From Inquilinus ginsengisoli_A (GTDB lineage: Bacteria; Pseudomonadota; Alphaproteobacteria; DSM-16000; Inquilinaceae): a DNA stretch of 64,000 nucleotides. A program made the position numbers and the translations under genes. The stretch is taken from NCBI RefSeq assembly GCF_031453975.1, contig NZ_JAVDPW010000019.1, positions 17,137 to 81,136 on the forward strand. The letters are read 5' to 3'. The notes under the pieces are model-generated. The model made no database searches. It saw only the letters and a program-made list of their open reading frames with translations, and was not told the origin of the DNA. Below are positions 24,685 through 33,299 of the stretch, in pieces. How positions within the stretch are numbered: position 1 is the first letter of the stretch; every line of letters starts with the position of its first letter.

Positions 24685-26588
24685 GCTCGGGTGAGATCCC
24701 GGACCGCATCGATGATGCGGTCGTGGTGCTGCGCGACCAGATGGTGACGCTGCGCGACGGCGTGCGGCTGGCCACCGACGTCTACCTGCCGGCCGGCCAC
24801 CGCATCGGCATCGACGCCCCGCTGCCGGTGATCCTGGAGCGCACGCCCTACGGCAAGACCGAGCTGTCGCGCTCCGAGATCGGGGTCGGGATGGACGGGC
24901 CGATGACCCGGCCGCAGGTGGCCGCGCATTTCGTCGCCGCCGGCTATGCCGTGGTCTATCAGGATTGCCGCGGCCGGCATGCCTCCGAGGGGGTGTTCAC
25001 AAAGTACACCTCCGAAGGGCCCGATGGTTTCGACACGGTCGAATGGATCACCGCGCAGCCCTGGTCGAACGGCAAGGTCGGCACCATGGGCCTGTCCTAC
25101 GCCGCGCACACCCAGTTCGCCCTGGCCTGCCTGAACCCGCCCGGCCTAGCCTGCATGGTGGTGGATTCCGGCGGCTTCTCGAATTCCTACCACTGCGGCA
25201 TCCGCCAGGGCGGCGCCTTCGAGCTGAAGCAGGCGACCTGGGCCTTCAACCAGGCCAAGGAGAGCCCGGCGGCGCTGGCCGACCCCAAGGTGCTGGCGGC
25301 GCTGGAGGCGGAGGATTTGCGCGCCTGGTTCGCCGCCATGCCGTGGCGGCCCGGCCATTCGCCGGTGCGCGCCGTGCCGGAATACGAAGCCTTCCTGTTC
25401 GAGCAATGGACCCATGGCTCGTTCGGCGACTACTGGAAGCAGCTCGGCATCTACGCCGAAGGGCATTACGACCGCTTCCCCGACGTGCCAATGGTGCTGA
25501 TGTCCAGCTGGTACGACGCCTATGTCCGCACCACGATGGAGAACTATGCGGCGCTCAGCGGCCGGTCCGCGCCGGTGAAGCTGATCATGGGGCCGTGGCT
25601 GCACGGCAACCGCAACACCACCTTTTCGGGCGACACCGAATTCGGGCCGGCGGCGACGGTCGACGCCAACGTCACCGAGGGCTGGCTGCAGTTCCGCCGG
25701 CGCTGGTTCGACCGCTGGCTGATGGGTGTCGAGAACGGCGCCGACACGGAGCCGACGGCGCGGCTGTTCCTGATGGGTGGCGGCAGCGGCCGGCGCACCG
25801 CAGAGGGCCGGCTGGACCATGGCGGGCGCTGGATCGCGGCGCCGGACTGGCCGCTGCCCGGCACCGCCTTCACCGACTATCACCTGCATGAGGACGGCCG
25901 GCTGGATCCGGCGGTGCCGGAGGCGGCGGACGCGTCGATCGCCTATCAGTTCGACCCGGCCAATCCGGTGCCCACCATCGGCGGCGCCCTGACCTCGGGC
26001 CAACCGGTGTTCGAGGGCGGCGGCTTCGACCAGACCGAGGGCGAGCGCTTCTTCGGCAGCCGCCGGCCCGGCCTGCCGCTGTCGTCCCGCCCCGATGTGG
26101 TGGTGTTCCAGACCGCGCCGCTGGCCGAGGACGTGGCGGTGGTCGGGCCGATCGAAATCCGGCTGTTCGTCTCCTCCGACGCGCCCGACACCGACTTCAC
26201 CGCCAAGCTGGTCGACGTGCATCCGCCGACGCCGGACGACCCGCGCGGCTTCGCCCTGAACCTGACCGACGGCATCCTGCGCTGCCGCTACCGCGACAGC
26301 TGGGAGAACCCGTCGCCGCTGGAGTCCGGCCGGGTCTACGCCATCACCATCGAGCCCTTCGCCACCGCCAATCTGTTCAAGGCCGGCCACCGCATCCGGC
26401 TCGACATCTCGTCCAGCAACTTCCCGAAATACGACGTCAACCCGAACAGCGGCGAGCCGGAAGGCACCGGCCGGCTGAAGCGGGTGGCGACCAACCGCAT
26501 CCATCTCGACCGCGCCCACCCGTCCCGGATCGTGCTGCCGATCGTGCCGGCCGCCGCGCTGGTGTCGCTGCCGCCGCCGCAAGCCTGA
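24681..26588 (+). CDS. CocE/NonD family hydrolase (X-Pro dipeptidyl-peptidase S15 type)
   Basis: Cytoplasmic alpha/beta hydrolase of about 635 residues. The N-terminal domain carries VTLRDGVRLATDVYLPAG, the oxyanion region RTPYGKTE, QDCRGRHASEG and the nucleophile motif GTMGLSYAA; the C-terminal ~230 residues match the jelly-roll domain of the family (FRPGHRIRLDISSSNFP-like region). GTG at 24681 overlaps the binding-protein stop and is the best in-frame start. The family contains cocaine esterase, glutaryl-7-ACA acylase and X-Pro peptidases, so the enzyme probably hydrolyses an ester, acyl-amide or prolyl peptide delivered by the transporter. Confidence 0.88.
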   Translation: MSSGEIPDRIDDAVVVLRDQMVTLRDGVRLATDVYLPAGHRIGIDAPLPVILERTPYGKTELSRSEIGVGMDGPMTRPQVAAHFVAAGYAVVYQDCRGRHASEGVFTKYTSEGPDGFDTVEWITAQPWSNGKVGTMGLSYAAHTQFALACLNPPGLACMVVDSGGFSNSYHCGIRQGGAFELKQATWAFNQAKESPAALADPKVLAALEAEDLRAWFAAMPWRPGHSPVRAVPEYEAFLFEQWTHGSFGDYWKQLGIYAEGHYDRFPDVPMVLMSSWYDAYVRTTMENYAALSGRSAPVKLIMGPWLHGNRNTTFSGDTEFGPAATVDANVTEGWLQFRRRWFDRWLMGVENGADTEPTARLFLMGGGSGRRTAEGRLDHGGRWIAAPDWPLPGTAFTDYHLHEDGRLDPAVPEAADASIAYQFDPANPVPTIGGALTSGQPVFEGGGFDQTEGERFFGSRRPGLPLSSRPDVVVFQTAPLAEDVAVVGPIEIRLFVSSDAPDTDFTAKLVDVHPPTPDDPRGFALNLTDGILRCRYRDSWENPSPLESGRVYAITIEPFATANLFKAGHRIRLDISSSNFPKYDVNPNSGEPEGTGRLKRVATNRIHLDRAHPSRIVLPIVPAAALVSLPPPQA

Positions 26589-26799
26589 ATATGATAGGAT
26601 GCGTCCCATTCGACGCGGAACCGGCCGGGGCCGATCAAATCCGGCCGGAGCAAAGCGGGATACAGGGCGAGGCAGGGCTGCTGGTCCGGGAAGCCGGATC
26701 CGCGGGCGGAACCACCACATGAGCTGACCTCGCCCCTCCACGATATCGGGGGGCATCGACGGTGATCGCGGGATTTCAGGCACACGGTCGCGGGGCGTG
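26589..26799. other. Intergenic region before histidine kinase
   Basis: About 210 bases without a gene. It contains repeated CCGGCCGG motifs at about 26621 and 26641 and a GCCCC/GGGGC hairpin-like stretch near 26730-26752; either could end transcription of the peptide operon. No promoter stands out. Confidence 0.35.
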
Positions 26800-28569
26800 A
26801 TGGCCGACGCGCCGACCATGGGACGGGCCGGGTCGATCGACCGCTTCCGCGCCGAGCAGATCGCCGCCCTGTACAAGGCGGCGCCGGTCGGCGTGGTCGG
26901 CGCCCTGCTGGGCGGCATCGCGCTGGTCGGCGTGCTGGTCTATGGCGAGCTGGTGCCGCTGCCGATCGCGGCCGGCTGGGCGGGGGTCCTGCTGCTCTCG
27001 GCACTGGCCCATCTGCTGCTCTGCGCCGTCTATCGCCGCCGCGGGCCGTCCGCGCCGGGCTGGCGGTTCTGGGCCGCCGCCTTCACCCTGGCCAGCGCCG
27101 TCGAAGGGCTGGTCTGGGGCGTCGGCTCGATCACCCTGATCACGCCCGAGCGCATCGACCAGCAGCTCTGGGTCATGATCGCCACCTCGGCCGTGGCCTC
27201 CGGCGCCGCCACCGCCTTCGGCGCCTATCTCCCGGCCTTCTACGCGCTGCTGTTCCCGGCCATGGTCCCCTATGTCTTGTGGAGCGCCTTCCACACCGGC
27301 TTCTACAGTCATGCCCTGGGCTTCCTCGACCTGCTCTACGTCGTCGCCATGGCCGTGCTCGGCTGGCGCTCCTACCGCAGCCTGGAGGAGGCGCTGCAGC
27401 TGCGCTTCGCGAACCTCGACCTGGCGGAGAACCTGCGGTTGGAGAAGGACCGGGCGGAGCAGGCCAGCCTCGACAAGTCGCGCTTCCTCGCCTCCGCCAG
27501 CCACGATCTGCGCCAGCCGGTCCACGCGCTGAGCATGTTCGTCGGCGCCCTGCTGGCCCGGCCGATGGACGAGGAGGTGCGTCGCCTGGCGATCCAGATC
27601 GACGGTTCGGTCAGCGCGCTGGACAGCCTGTTCACCTCGCTGCTCGACATCTCGCGGCTGGATGCCGGCGTGGTGCTGTACTCACCCCAGGGCTTCGCCA
27701 TCCAGCCGCTGCTGGAGCGTGTCTGCCGCGACCATGAGGGCGAGGCCCGGCGCAAGGGCATCCGGCTGGTGTTGCACCCGTGCCGCCTGGCGGTGCACAG
27801 CGACCCGATCCTGCTGGAGCGGGTGCTGCGCAACCTGGTCTCCAACGCGGTGCGCTACACCGAGCGCGGCCGCGTCGTGGTCGGCTGCCGCCGCGGGGCA
27901 CGGCTGGGCATCGAGGTCTGGGACACCGGGCCGGGCATCCCGGCGGAGGAGCGCGGCCGCGTGTTCCAGGAGTTCTACCAGCTGGGCAATCCCGAGCGCG
28001 ACCGGTCGAAGGGCCTCGGCCTCGGCCTGGCCATCGTGCAGCGGCTGACCGCGCTGCTCGACTCCCCCCTCAGCCTGCGCTCGACCGTGGGCAAGGGTTC
28101 GGTCTTCGCGGTTTCGGTGCCCGTCACCGAGGCGGCCGGGCCGGAGACCATGGCCGTCGCCCTGCCCGAGACCGCGGCCCACGGGCTGGTGCTGCTGATC
28201 GACGACGAGGCGGCGATCCAGGAGGCGATGCGCAGCCTGCTGACCGGCTGGGGCTACACCGTGCTGGTCGCGGGGTCGGGCGACGAGATGCTGGCGCGGA
28301 TCGCGACCTGGCCCGACCGGCCGAACCTGATCATCTCGGACTACCGGCTGCGCGGCGACGAGAACGGCATCGCCGTGATCCGCCGCCTGCAATCCGAGTA
28401 CAACGACGACATCCCGGCGATGCTGATCACCGGCGACACCGCGCCCGACCGGCTGCGCGAGGCGGAGGAGAGCGGCTTCCTGCTGCTGCACAAGCCGATC
28501 CACAACAGCCGGCTGCGGGCCGCGATCACCAACCTGCTGGCACGCGTCGCAGCCGAGGCCGAGGAGTAG
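26800..28569 (+). CDS. Hybrid sensor histidine kinase/response regulator
   Basis: Membrane-bound kinase of 589 residues. About six hydrophobic segments fill residues 25-190 with no periplasmic sensor domain, then a coiled stretch (DLAENLRLEKDRAEQ), the H-box SHDLRQPVHAL with His235, the N/G1/G2 ATP-binding boxes (LVSNAVRYTE, DTGPGI, GLGLGLAIVQRL), and a C-terminal receiver domain with phospho-acceptor Asp514 (ISDYRLRG). The HDLRQP type is that of NahK/ErcS-like kinases. ATG 26800 is preferred to GTG 26797. A NarL-type regulator gene ends seven bases away on the opposite strand and is the obvious partner; signal unknown. Confidence 0.9.
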   Translation: MADAPTMGRAGSIDRFRAEQIAALYKAAPVGVVGALLGGIALVGVLVYGELVPLPIAAGWAGVLLLSALAHLLLCAVYRRRGPSAPGWRFWAAAFTLASAVEGLVWGVGSITLITPERIDQQLWVMIATSAVASGAATAFGAYLPAFYALLFPAMVPYVLWSAFHTGFYSHALGFLDLLYVVAMAVLGWRSYRSLEEALQLRFANLDLAENLRLEKDRAEQASLDKSRFLASASHDLRQPVHALSMFVGALLARPMDEEVRRLAIQIDGSVSALDSLFTSLLDISRLDAGVVLYSPQGFAIQPLLERVCRDHEGEARRKGIRLVLHPCRLAVHSDPILLERVLRNLVSNAVRYTERGRVVVGCRRGARLGIEVWDTGPGIPAEERGRVFQEFYQLGNPERDRSKGLGLGLAIVQRLTALLDSPLSLRSTVGKGSVFAVSVPVTEAAGPETMAVALPETAAHGLVLLIDDEAAIQEAMRSLLTGWGYTVLVAGSGDEMLARIATWPDRPNLIISDYRLRGDENGIAVIRRLQSEYNDDIPAMLITGDTAPDRLREAEESGFLLLHKPIHNSRLRAAITNLLARVAAEAEE

Positions 28570-28575
28570 ACGCCG

Positions 28576-29208
28576 TCAGATCAGCTGCGCATCCCGCGCG
28601 GCGGTGGCCGCCTGGGTGCGGTTGACCACGTTGAGGGTGCGGAAGATGGCGGTGACGTGGACCTTGACCGTCTTCTCCGCCAGGTCCAGCGCGTTGCCGA
28701 TCTCCTTGTTCGACAGGCCGCGCGCCAGCAGCTGCAGCACCTCGAGCTGGCGCTGGGTCAGCCGGGCCCCGGCGACGGCGTCCCCGCCGGGGCCGGCGGC
28801 CGAGGGGCCCAGCGGCAGCATGGTCAGCGGCGGCACGTAGATGTCGCCCGACAGCACCAGTTGCACCGCGAGGAACAGCGTCTGCCGGCTGGCCGATTTG
28901 GGGACGTAGCCGAGGGCGCCGGCGGCCAGAGCCTTGCGCACATCCTGCGGATCCTCCGACGAGGACAGGATGATGACCGGAAGCTCCGGCCGCCGCCGCC
29001 CGAATTCGGCGATCGCCGGCATCCCGCCCAGCCCCGGCATGGCGAGGTCGAGCAGGACCACGTCGAGGTCGCGATGCTGCTCCGCCATCGCCAGCCCCTC
29101 GGTGCTGTCGCGGGCCTCGACCACCACCGCGTCCGGGTCGCCCTGGCGCAGCAGCGCGACGAGCCCTTCGCGCACCACCGGATGATCATCGACGATCAGG
29201 AGCTTCAT
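28576..29208 (-). CDS. NarL/LuxR-type response regulator
   Basis: Two-domain regulator of 210 residues. Receiver domain with acidic pair Asp7/Asp8, phospho-acceptor Asp54 (VVLLDLAMPG), Ser/Thr in ILSSSE and Lys in VPKSA; LuxR HTH at about 145-205 (LTQRQLEVLQLLARGLSNKEIG, VKVHVTAIFRTLNVVNRTQA). Start at 29208 gives MKLLIVDDHP and has GGGGAGG directly upstream; the longer frame to 29247 lacks support. Converges on the hybrid kinase. Confidence 0.9.
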   Translation of the reverse strand: MKLLIVDDHPVVREGLVALLRQGDPDAVVVEARDSTEGLAMAEQHRDLDVVLLDLAMPGLGGMPAIAEFGRRRPELPVIILSSSEDPQDVRKALAAGALGYVPKSASRQTLFLAVQLVLSGDIYVPPLTMLPLGPSAAGPGGDAVAGARLTQRQLEVLQLLARGLSNKEIGNALDLAEKTVKVHVTAIFRTLNVVNRTQAATAARDAQLI

Positions 29209-29511
29209 CGCCTCCCCGCCGGCTGCTGGCGTTTGCACGGCCGCCAATGGCCCTTCGCCAGATGCCGCTATTACGCCCCATCACCGAGCTCATCACAAGT
29301 CTTAGCTGGGGTCCTAAGACCAGACCTAAGGCATCAGTCCATCTTACTTGCCGTCGCCACGGTGATAACCTCGGATTTACTGCAACACCGCAATCATCAC
29401 GGCAGATCCTGCCCAGTATTCGTGCGGCCGATCGCCAGGTGGCGCGCCGCGGCCGGATCGGCGGGCCGGGCGGCGACAGCCACGCCGTGACCAGGAACGG
29501 GGAGAAGGACG
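29209..29511. other. Divergent intergenic region with inverted repeat
   Basis: About 300 bases between the response regulator (minus) and the lipoprotein (plus). Apart from the inverted repeat at 29299-29320 I see only a somewhat AT-richer stretch around 29280-29400, suitable for promoters. Confidence 0.45.
29299..29320. promoter_or_regulatory. GTCTTAG inverted repeat, candidate response-regulator site
   Basis: GTCTTAG-N8-CTAAGAC is a perfect 7-bp inverted repeat; a further CTAAG half-site follows at 29326-29330. Paired heptamers of this type are how NarL-family regulators bind DNA, and the site lies 90 bases upstream of the NarL-type gene and about 190 bases upstream of the lipoprotein gene. 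Confidence 0.5.
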
Positions 29512-30003
29512 ATGTCACGCATCGGTCGCCACGCATCGGTCATGGTCGTGGCCGCGGCGCTTACGCTGGCCGGCTGCCAGACCAACGAACAGACCGGGGG
29601 GCTGTTCGGGGCGGGCGGCGGGGCGCTGTTCGGCGGCCTGCTGGGCAACGCCGTCGGCCATGACCAGACCAGCACCCTGATCGGGGCGGGCCTCGGCGCG
29701 ATCGGCGGCTATTTCGTCGGCAGCGCCATCGGCCGCCAGCTCGACCAGGCCGACCAGCAGCGCGCGGCGCAGACCACCCGCCGGGTGCTGACCTCGTCCG
29801 CCAGACGCGGCACGACGCGCAACTGGCAGAACCGCAGCACCGGCGTCCGCGGCTCCTCCACCGTGGTGGCGGTGGAGCCGAACGGCAGCGGCGGCGGCGA
29901 ATGCCGCACGGTGCGCGAGGTCGCCTACATCAAGGGCCAGGAGGTCGAGCAGCAGTCGAAATACTGCCGCGGCTCCGGCGGCGAATGGGCGGCGCAGGCA
30001 TGA
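29512..30003 (+). CDS. Glycine-zipper lipoprotein (17-kDa surface antigen-like)
   Basis: Exported lipoprotein of 163 residues. Lipobox LAGC with Cys22 follows a hydrophobic signal. Residues about 30-80 are a double glycine zipper (GLFGAGGGALFGGLLGNAVG, LIGAGLGAIGGYFVGSAIG) that can insert in the outer membrane; the C-terminal ~45 residues resemble the surface-antigen domain (CRTVREVAYIKGQ, KYCRG). Probably an outer-membrane structural or stress lipoprotein. Its stop overlaps the next gene by four bases, so the two may function together. Confidence 0.85.
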   Translation: MSRIGRHASVMVVAAALTLAGCQTNEQTGGLFGAGGGALFGGLLGNAVGHDQTSTLIGAGLGAIGGYFVGSAIGRQLDQADQQRAAQTTRRVLTSSARRGTTRNWQNRSTGVRGSSTVVAVEPNGSGGGECRTVREVAYIKGQEVEQQSKYCRGSGGEWAAQA

Positions 30004-30800
30004 GCGCCCGGACCATCCTCGCCGCGGTCCTGCTGCTGGCCGCGGCGCCGGCCGGCGCCGACGACCTGTTCGTGCCGCTGCCCAAGGGCATGGATTGGGA
30101 CGAGGTGATGAAGCCCGACGCCATGCAGTTCAGCCTGGTGGCGGCCGGCAACCGGCACGTGCTGGTGGCCTGGGGCCAGATCGCCGGCGGCGATTCCGAG
30201 CGGTTCCGCATGGCGCTGGACCAGGCGCGGCCGATCGCCGAGGTCTGGCTGGACTCGCCGGGCGGGTCGCTCGAGGAGGGGCTGGAGATGGGCCGCATCC
30301 TGCGCGCCCGCAAGGTCACCACGCGGGTGCCGCGCGGCCTGCACTGCATCAGCGCCTGCAACTTCGCCTTCATGGGCGGCACGGTCCGCTATGTCGAGGT
30401 CGGGGCGGAGTTCGGCGTCCACATGTTCTCCAGCGACGCGGCCGACCGGATCCGGTCCCACTTGGTCAAGCCGCCGGAGACGGTGACCGAGTACAACATG
30501 CAGTTCCCGCAGGGCCAGCTCGACCCCGACGGGGTCGAAACCTACATCGCCAAGTACAACGCCGCCCATCCCGACAGCCCGAAGACGCTGTCGGCCCTGC
30601 TGCTGGACCAGGCGCTGGACGAGGACACCAAGGCGATCCAGCAGGGGTCGGCGCAGACCGCGGCGGAGATCGCCCGCTATCTGACCGAGATGAGCCTGTC
30701 GCTGCGCTTCCTGACCGAATTCGCCGACATCCCGAACTCGGCGCCCCGCGCCCTGAGCCGGCAGGAGCTGCGCGACTTCAACGTCGTCAACACCGACTGA
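30000..30800 (+). CDS. Exported ClpP/crotonase-fold protein
   Basis: Secreted or periplasmic protein of 266 residues with a cleavable signal (MSARTILAAVLLLAAAPAGA). The core resembles the ClpP fold: VWLDSPGGSLEEGLEMGRIL, then HCISACNFAFMGG with candidate nucleophile Ser118 and GVHMF with His141. Similar proteins are common uncharacterised products in alphaproteobacteria, often annotated as periplasmic Clp-like proteins. The third triad residue cannot be assigned. ATGA coupling with the lipoprotein gene suggests a shared envelope function. Confidence 0.78.
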   Translation: MSARTILAAVLLLAAAPAGADDLFVPLPKGMDWDEVMKPDAMQFSLVAAGNRHVLVAWGQIAGGDSERFRMALDQARPIAEVWLDSPGGSLEEGLEMGRILRARKVTTRVPRGLHCISACNFAFMGGTVRYVEVGAEFGVHMFSSDAADRIRSHLVKPPETVTEYNMQFPQGQLDPDGVETYIAKYNAAHPDSPKTLSALLLDQALDEDTKAIQQGSAQTAAEIARYLTEMSLSLRFLTEFADIPNSAPRALSRQELRDFNVVNTD

Positions 30801-30879
30801 CCCGGCCGGATGGTGTCGACGTCGCCGTCACCGGTGTCCAGTTAAGCTTTAAGATCGAAGTGCAGACCTCATCTTTTGC

Positions 30880-30969
30880 TGTCATTGCCCGGCTCGACCG
30901 GGCAATCCAGGGGCCACCAAGAGCTGTTCCGGCCGCCCCTGGATGCCACGGTCAAGCCGTGGCATGACA
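30880..30969. repeat. REP/BIME-like palindromic repeat
   Basis: Two palindromes face each other: TTGCCCGG-CTCGA-CCGGGCAA at 30885-30905 and TGCCACGG-TCAAG-CCGTGGCA at 30943-30964, within an outer inverted repeat (TGTCAT at 30880, ATGACA at 30964; CCAGGGG at 30906, CCCCTGG at 30936). The wording matches the intergenic palindromic repeats widespread in alphaproteobacterial genomes. It lies between convergent genes and may also end transcription. Confidence 0.8.
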
Positions 30970-31036
30970 CTAAAAATCGAAGCATCACGAAGGGCTGGGG
31001 CAACCGCCCCCTTGCCATTCCCCCCGGCGCCCCGCC

Positions 31037-31945
31037 TCAGACCTCCACGCCGTTGGCCTTGGCCACATGGTCGGCCAGCATCGGGACATAATCCTCCGGG
31101 CTGCCGGTGGCATGGGCGGTCGCGAACTGGTTCTTCGCGGCGTTGCCCATCGGGTTGGCGATGCCGGCGTCGTCGGCCATGGCCTCGAGGTATTTCAGGT
31201 CCTTCAGGGCATTGGCGATCGAGAACTTGTGGGCGTTGCGGTCGCCCTCCAGCGTCCAGCGCATGAAGGTCTGGTAGAAGCCGCAATCCATCCGCCCGCC
31301 GCGGATCACGCCGTCGAAGCGTTCCGGCGAGATGCCGACCTTGCGCGACAGCGCCAGGGCTTCGCTGTACAGCGCGGCATAGCCGAGCGACAGGAAGTTG
31401 TTCAGCAGCTTCATGCGATGGCCGTCGCCGGTGGCGCCGATATGGACGACGCGGCCGGCCCAGGTCTCCAGCACCGGCTTGATCCGGGCGAAGACGGCGT
31501 CGCTGGCCCCGACCATGGTGTCGAGCGTGCCCTCCCACGCCTCCTTCGGGGTCCGGCCCAGCGGCGCGTCGACATAGTCGATGCCGCCCTCGGCCAGCAG
31601 GGCGGCCAGGGCGACGGTGGAGACCGGGTCGGCGGTGGAGCAGTCCACCACCACCGAGCCGCGGGCCAGCCCGTCCTTCAGGCCGTTCGGCCCGCGCACG
31701 ATCTCCTCGATCTCCTTCGACCCGGTGACGCAGAGGAAGACGATGGTCGAGCGCGACGCCACCTCGGCCGGCGTGGCGGCCTCGGCGGCCCCGCGCCCCT
31801 TGAGGTCCTCGACCACGTCGCGCTTGCGCCGCGCCAGCACGGTCAGGGGATAGCCCTTCTCGACGATGTTCCTGGCCATGCCATGGCCCATGTTGCCGAG
31901 GCCGATGAAGCCGATGCGCTCCTGCTGCGGAGAAGAGTCGGACAT
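31037..31945 (-). CDS. 3-hydroxyacid (beta-hydroxyacid) dehydrogenase family protein
   Basis: NAD(P)-dependent dehydrogenase of 302 residues. Rossmann motif GLGNMG (15-20), substrate-binding block DAPLGRTPKEAWEGTLDTMVG, and catalytic Lys179 in GHRMKLLNNFLSLGY. Start 31945 (MSDSSPQQ) is the first ATG giving a normal N-terminus. It ends an apparent minus-strand operon LacI-OtnK-dehydrogenase. It differs from the LtnD at 34516 in the signature region (GRTPKEA against SGGTAKAA), so it should handle another acid, perhaps erythronate or a related C3/C4 acid. Tartronate semialdehyde reductase is an alternative. Confidence 0.85.
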   Translation of the reverse strand: MSDSSPQQERIGFIGLGNMGHGMARNIVEKGYPLTVLARRKRDVVEDLKGRGAAEAATPAEVASRSTIVFLCVTGSKEIEEIVRGPNGLKDGLARGSVVVDCSTADPVSTVALAALLAEGGIDYVDAPLGRTPKEAWEGTLDTMVGASDAVFARIKPVLETWAGRVVHIGATGDGHRMKLLNNFLSLGYAALYSEALALSRKVGISPERFDGVIRGGRMDCGFYQTFMRWTLEGDRNAHKFSIANALKDLKYLEAMADDAGIANPMGNAAKNQFATAHATGSPEDYVPMLADHVAKANGVEV

Positions 31946-31989
31946 GCGGATTGCCTTCTGTTCCTGAGGTCGGGTTCGGTGGCCGGGTG

Positions 31990-33255
31990 CTAGTCGAGCA
32001 CGCGCCACGCCTTGAGGAAGAAATCGGGGGTGCCGAAATTGCCGGATTTGAGGGCCAGCGCCAGGTCGGGCGACCCGATCGAGCGGGTCCAGGGTACGCC
32101 CGGGTCGATCTCGGGCCCGATCTCCAGCGCCTGGACGCCGAGGGCCGCGACCACCGCGCCGGAGGTCTCGCCCCCGGCCACGAGGAAGCGGGTGAAGCCA
32201 CGCGAGGCGAGGCGCCGGGCGACATCGGCCAGCAGATCCTCGACCAGCGCCCCGGAGCGTTCGACCCCGAGCTTGTCCTGGACAGCGCGCACGACCGACG
32301 GGTCGGCGCTGGAATAGACCAGGGGCGCGCGATCGACCGGCTGGCCTTCGGCCCAGTCCGCCACCTGCTGCGCCGTGATGCGGTTCTCGGCGATGGCGAG
32401 CGCGTCCAGCTGGAAGGCGGGGATCCCTTGGTCGATGACGGTCTGGACCTGGCCGCGCGTCGCGGCCGAGCAGGACCCGGCCAGCACCACGGCGCGGCCC
32501 CGCGGCGCGCGCATCCTGTCCGCCGGCGTCCGCGGCACCAAGCGGCCGGTTTTGACGAAGTTCCCCGGCAGGCCCATGGCCAGCCCAGACCCGCCGGTGA
32601 CCAGCGCCATGCCGGCCGCGGCGGCGCCGATGGTGCGGAGATGCGCGTCGCGCACCGCATCGACCACCACGAAGCGGGTGCCGGCGCGGCGCGCCCGGTC
32701 GAACGCCTCGCGCAGCGCCTCCGGCCCCGCCTCAACCACCTCCAACGGGACCAGGCCGACCGGCGACGGCGTCTGGCGCTGCAGCACCCGCACCAGGCTT
32801 GCGTCGCGCATCGGCGTCAGCGGGTGGTCCTTCATCGAGCTGTCGGACAGCAGCAGGTCGCCGACGAAGAGATGGCCGCGATAGATGGTGCGGCCGGTCG
32901 CCGGGAAGGCCGGGCAGACGATGGCGAGGTCCGAGCCGGTGAAGGCCAGCAACGCGTCAGCCACCGGCCCGATATTGCCGGCATCGGTGGAATCGAAGGT
33001 GGAGCAGTATTTGAAGAAGATCTGTTCGGCCCCGGCCGCCTTCAGCCGTTCGGCCGAGCGCAGCGACATCGCCACCGCTTCCGCCGCCGGGATGGTGCGC
33101 GACTTGAGCGCGACCACAACGGCCTGGGCGTCCCCGAAATCGGCGCCGGGCTCCGGCACGCCGATCACCTGGACCGTCTTCATGCCCTGGCGCGCGATCA
33201 TCAGCGCAAGGTCGGTGGCCCCGGTCAGGTCGTCGGCAACGGCGCCCAGCAACAT
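31990..33255 (-). CDS. otnK: 3-oxo-tetronate kinase (four-carbon acid sugar kinase)
   Basis: ATP-dependent kinase of 421 residues, the normal OtnK length. The start MLLGAVADDLTGATDLA at 33255 matches the family N-terminus and has AGGAGA eight bases upstream; a longer frame from 33303 overlaps the LacI stop but lacks family resemblance. N-terminal substrate domain includes KYCSTFDST and CPAFPATGRTIYRG; the C-terminal nucleotide domain holds VAGGETSGAVVAALG and the end SGNFGTPDFF. Expected reaction: 3-oxo-tetronate to 3-oxo-tetronate 4-phosphate. Neighbouring LtnD and OtnI homologues support this. Confidence 0.88.
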   Translation of the reverse strand: MLLGAVADDLTGATDLALMIARQGMKTVQVIGVPEPGADFGDAQAVVVALKSRTIPAAEAVAMSLRSAERLKAAGAEQIFFKYCSTFDSTDAGNIGPVADALLAFTGSDLAIVCPAFPATGRTIYRGHLFVGDLLLSDSSMKDHPLTPMRDASLVRVLQRQTPSPVGLVPLEVVEAGPEALREAFDRARRAGTRFVVVDAVRDAHLRTIGAAAAGMALVTGGSGLAMGLPGNFVKTGRLVPRTPADRMRAPRGRAVVLAGSCSAATRGQVQTVIDQGIPAFQLDALAIAENRITAQQVADWAEGQPVDRAPLVYSSADPSVVRAVQDKLGVERSGALVEDLLADVARRLASRGFTRFLVAGGETSGAVVAALGVQALEIGPEIDPGVPWTRSIGSPDLALALKSGNFGTPDFFLKAWRVLD

Positions 33256-33299
33256 CTCAACGGTCTCCTGTGGGATCCGGCCGGTCGCGGAAGGGCGGA

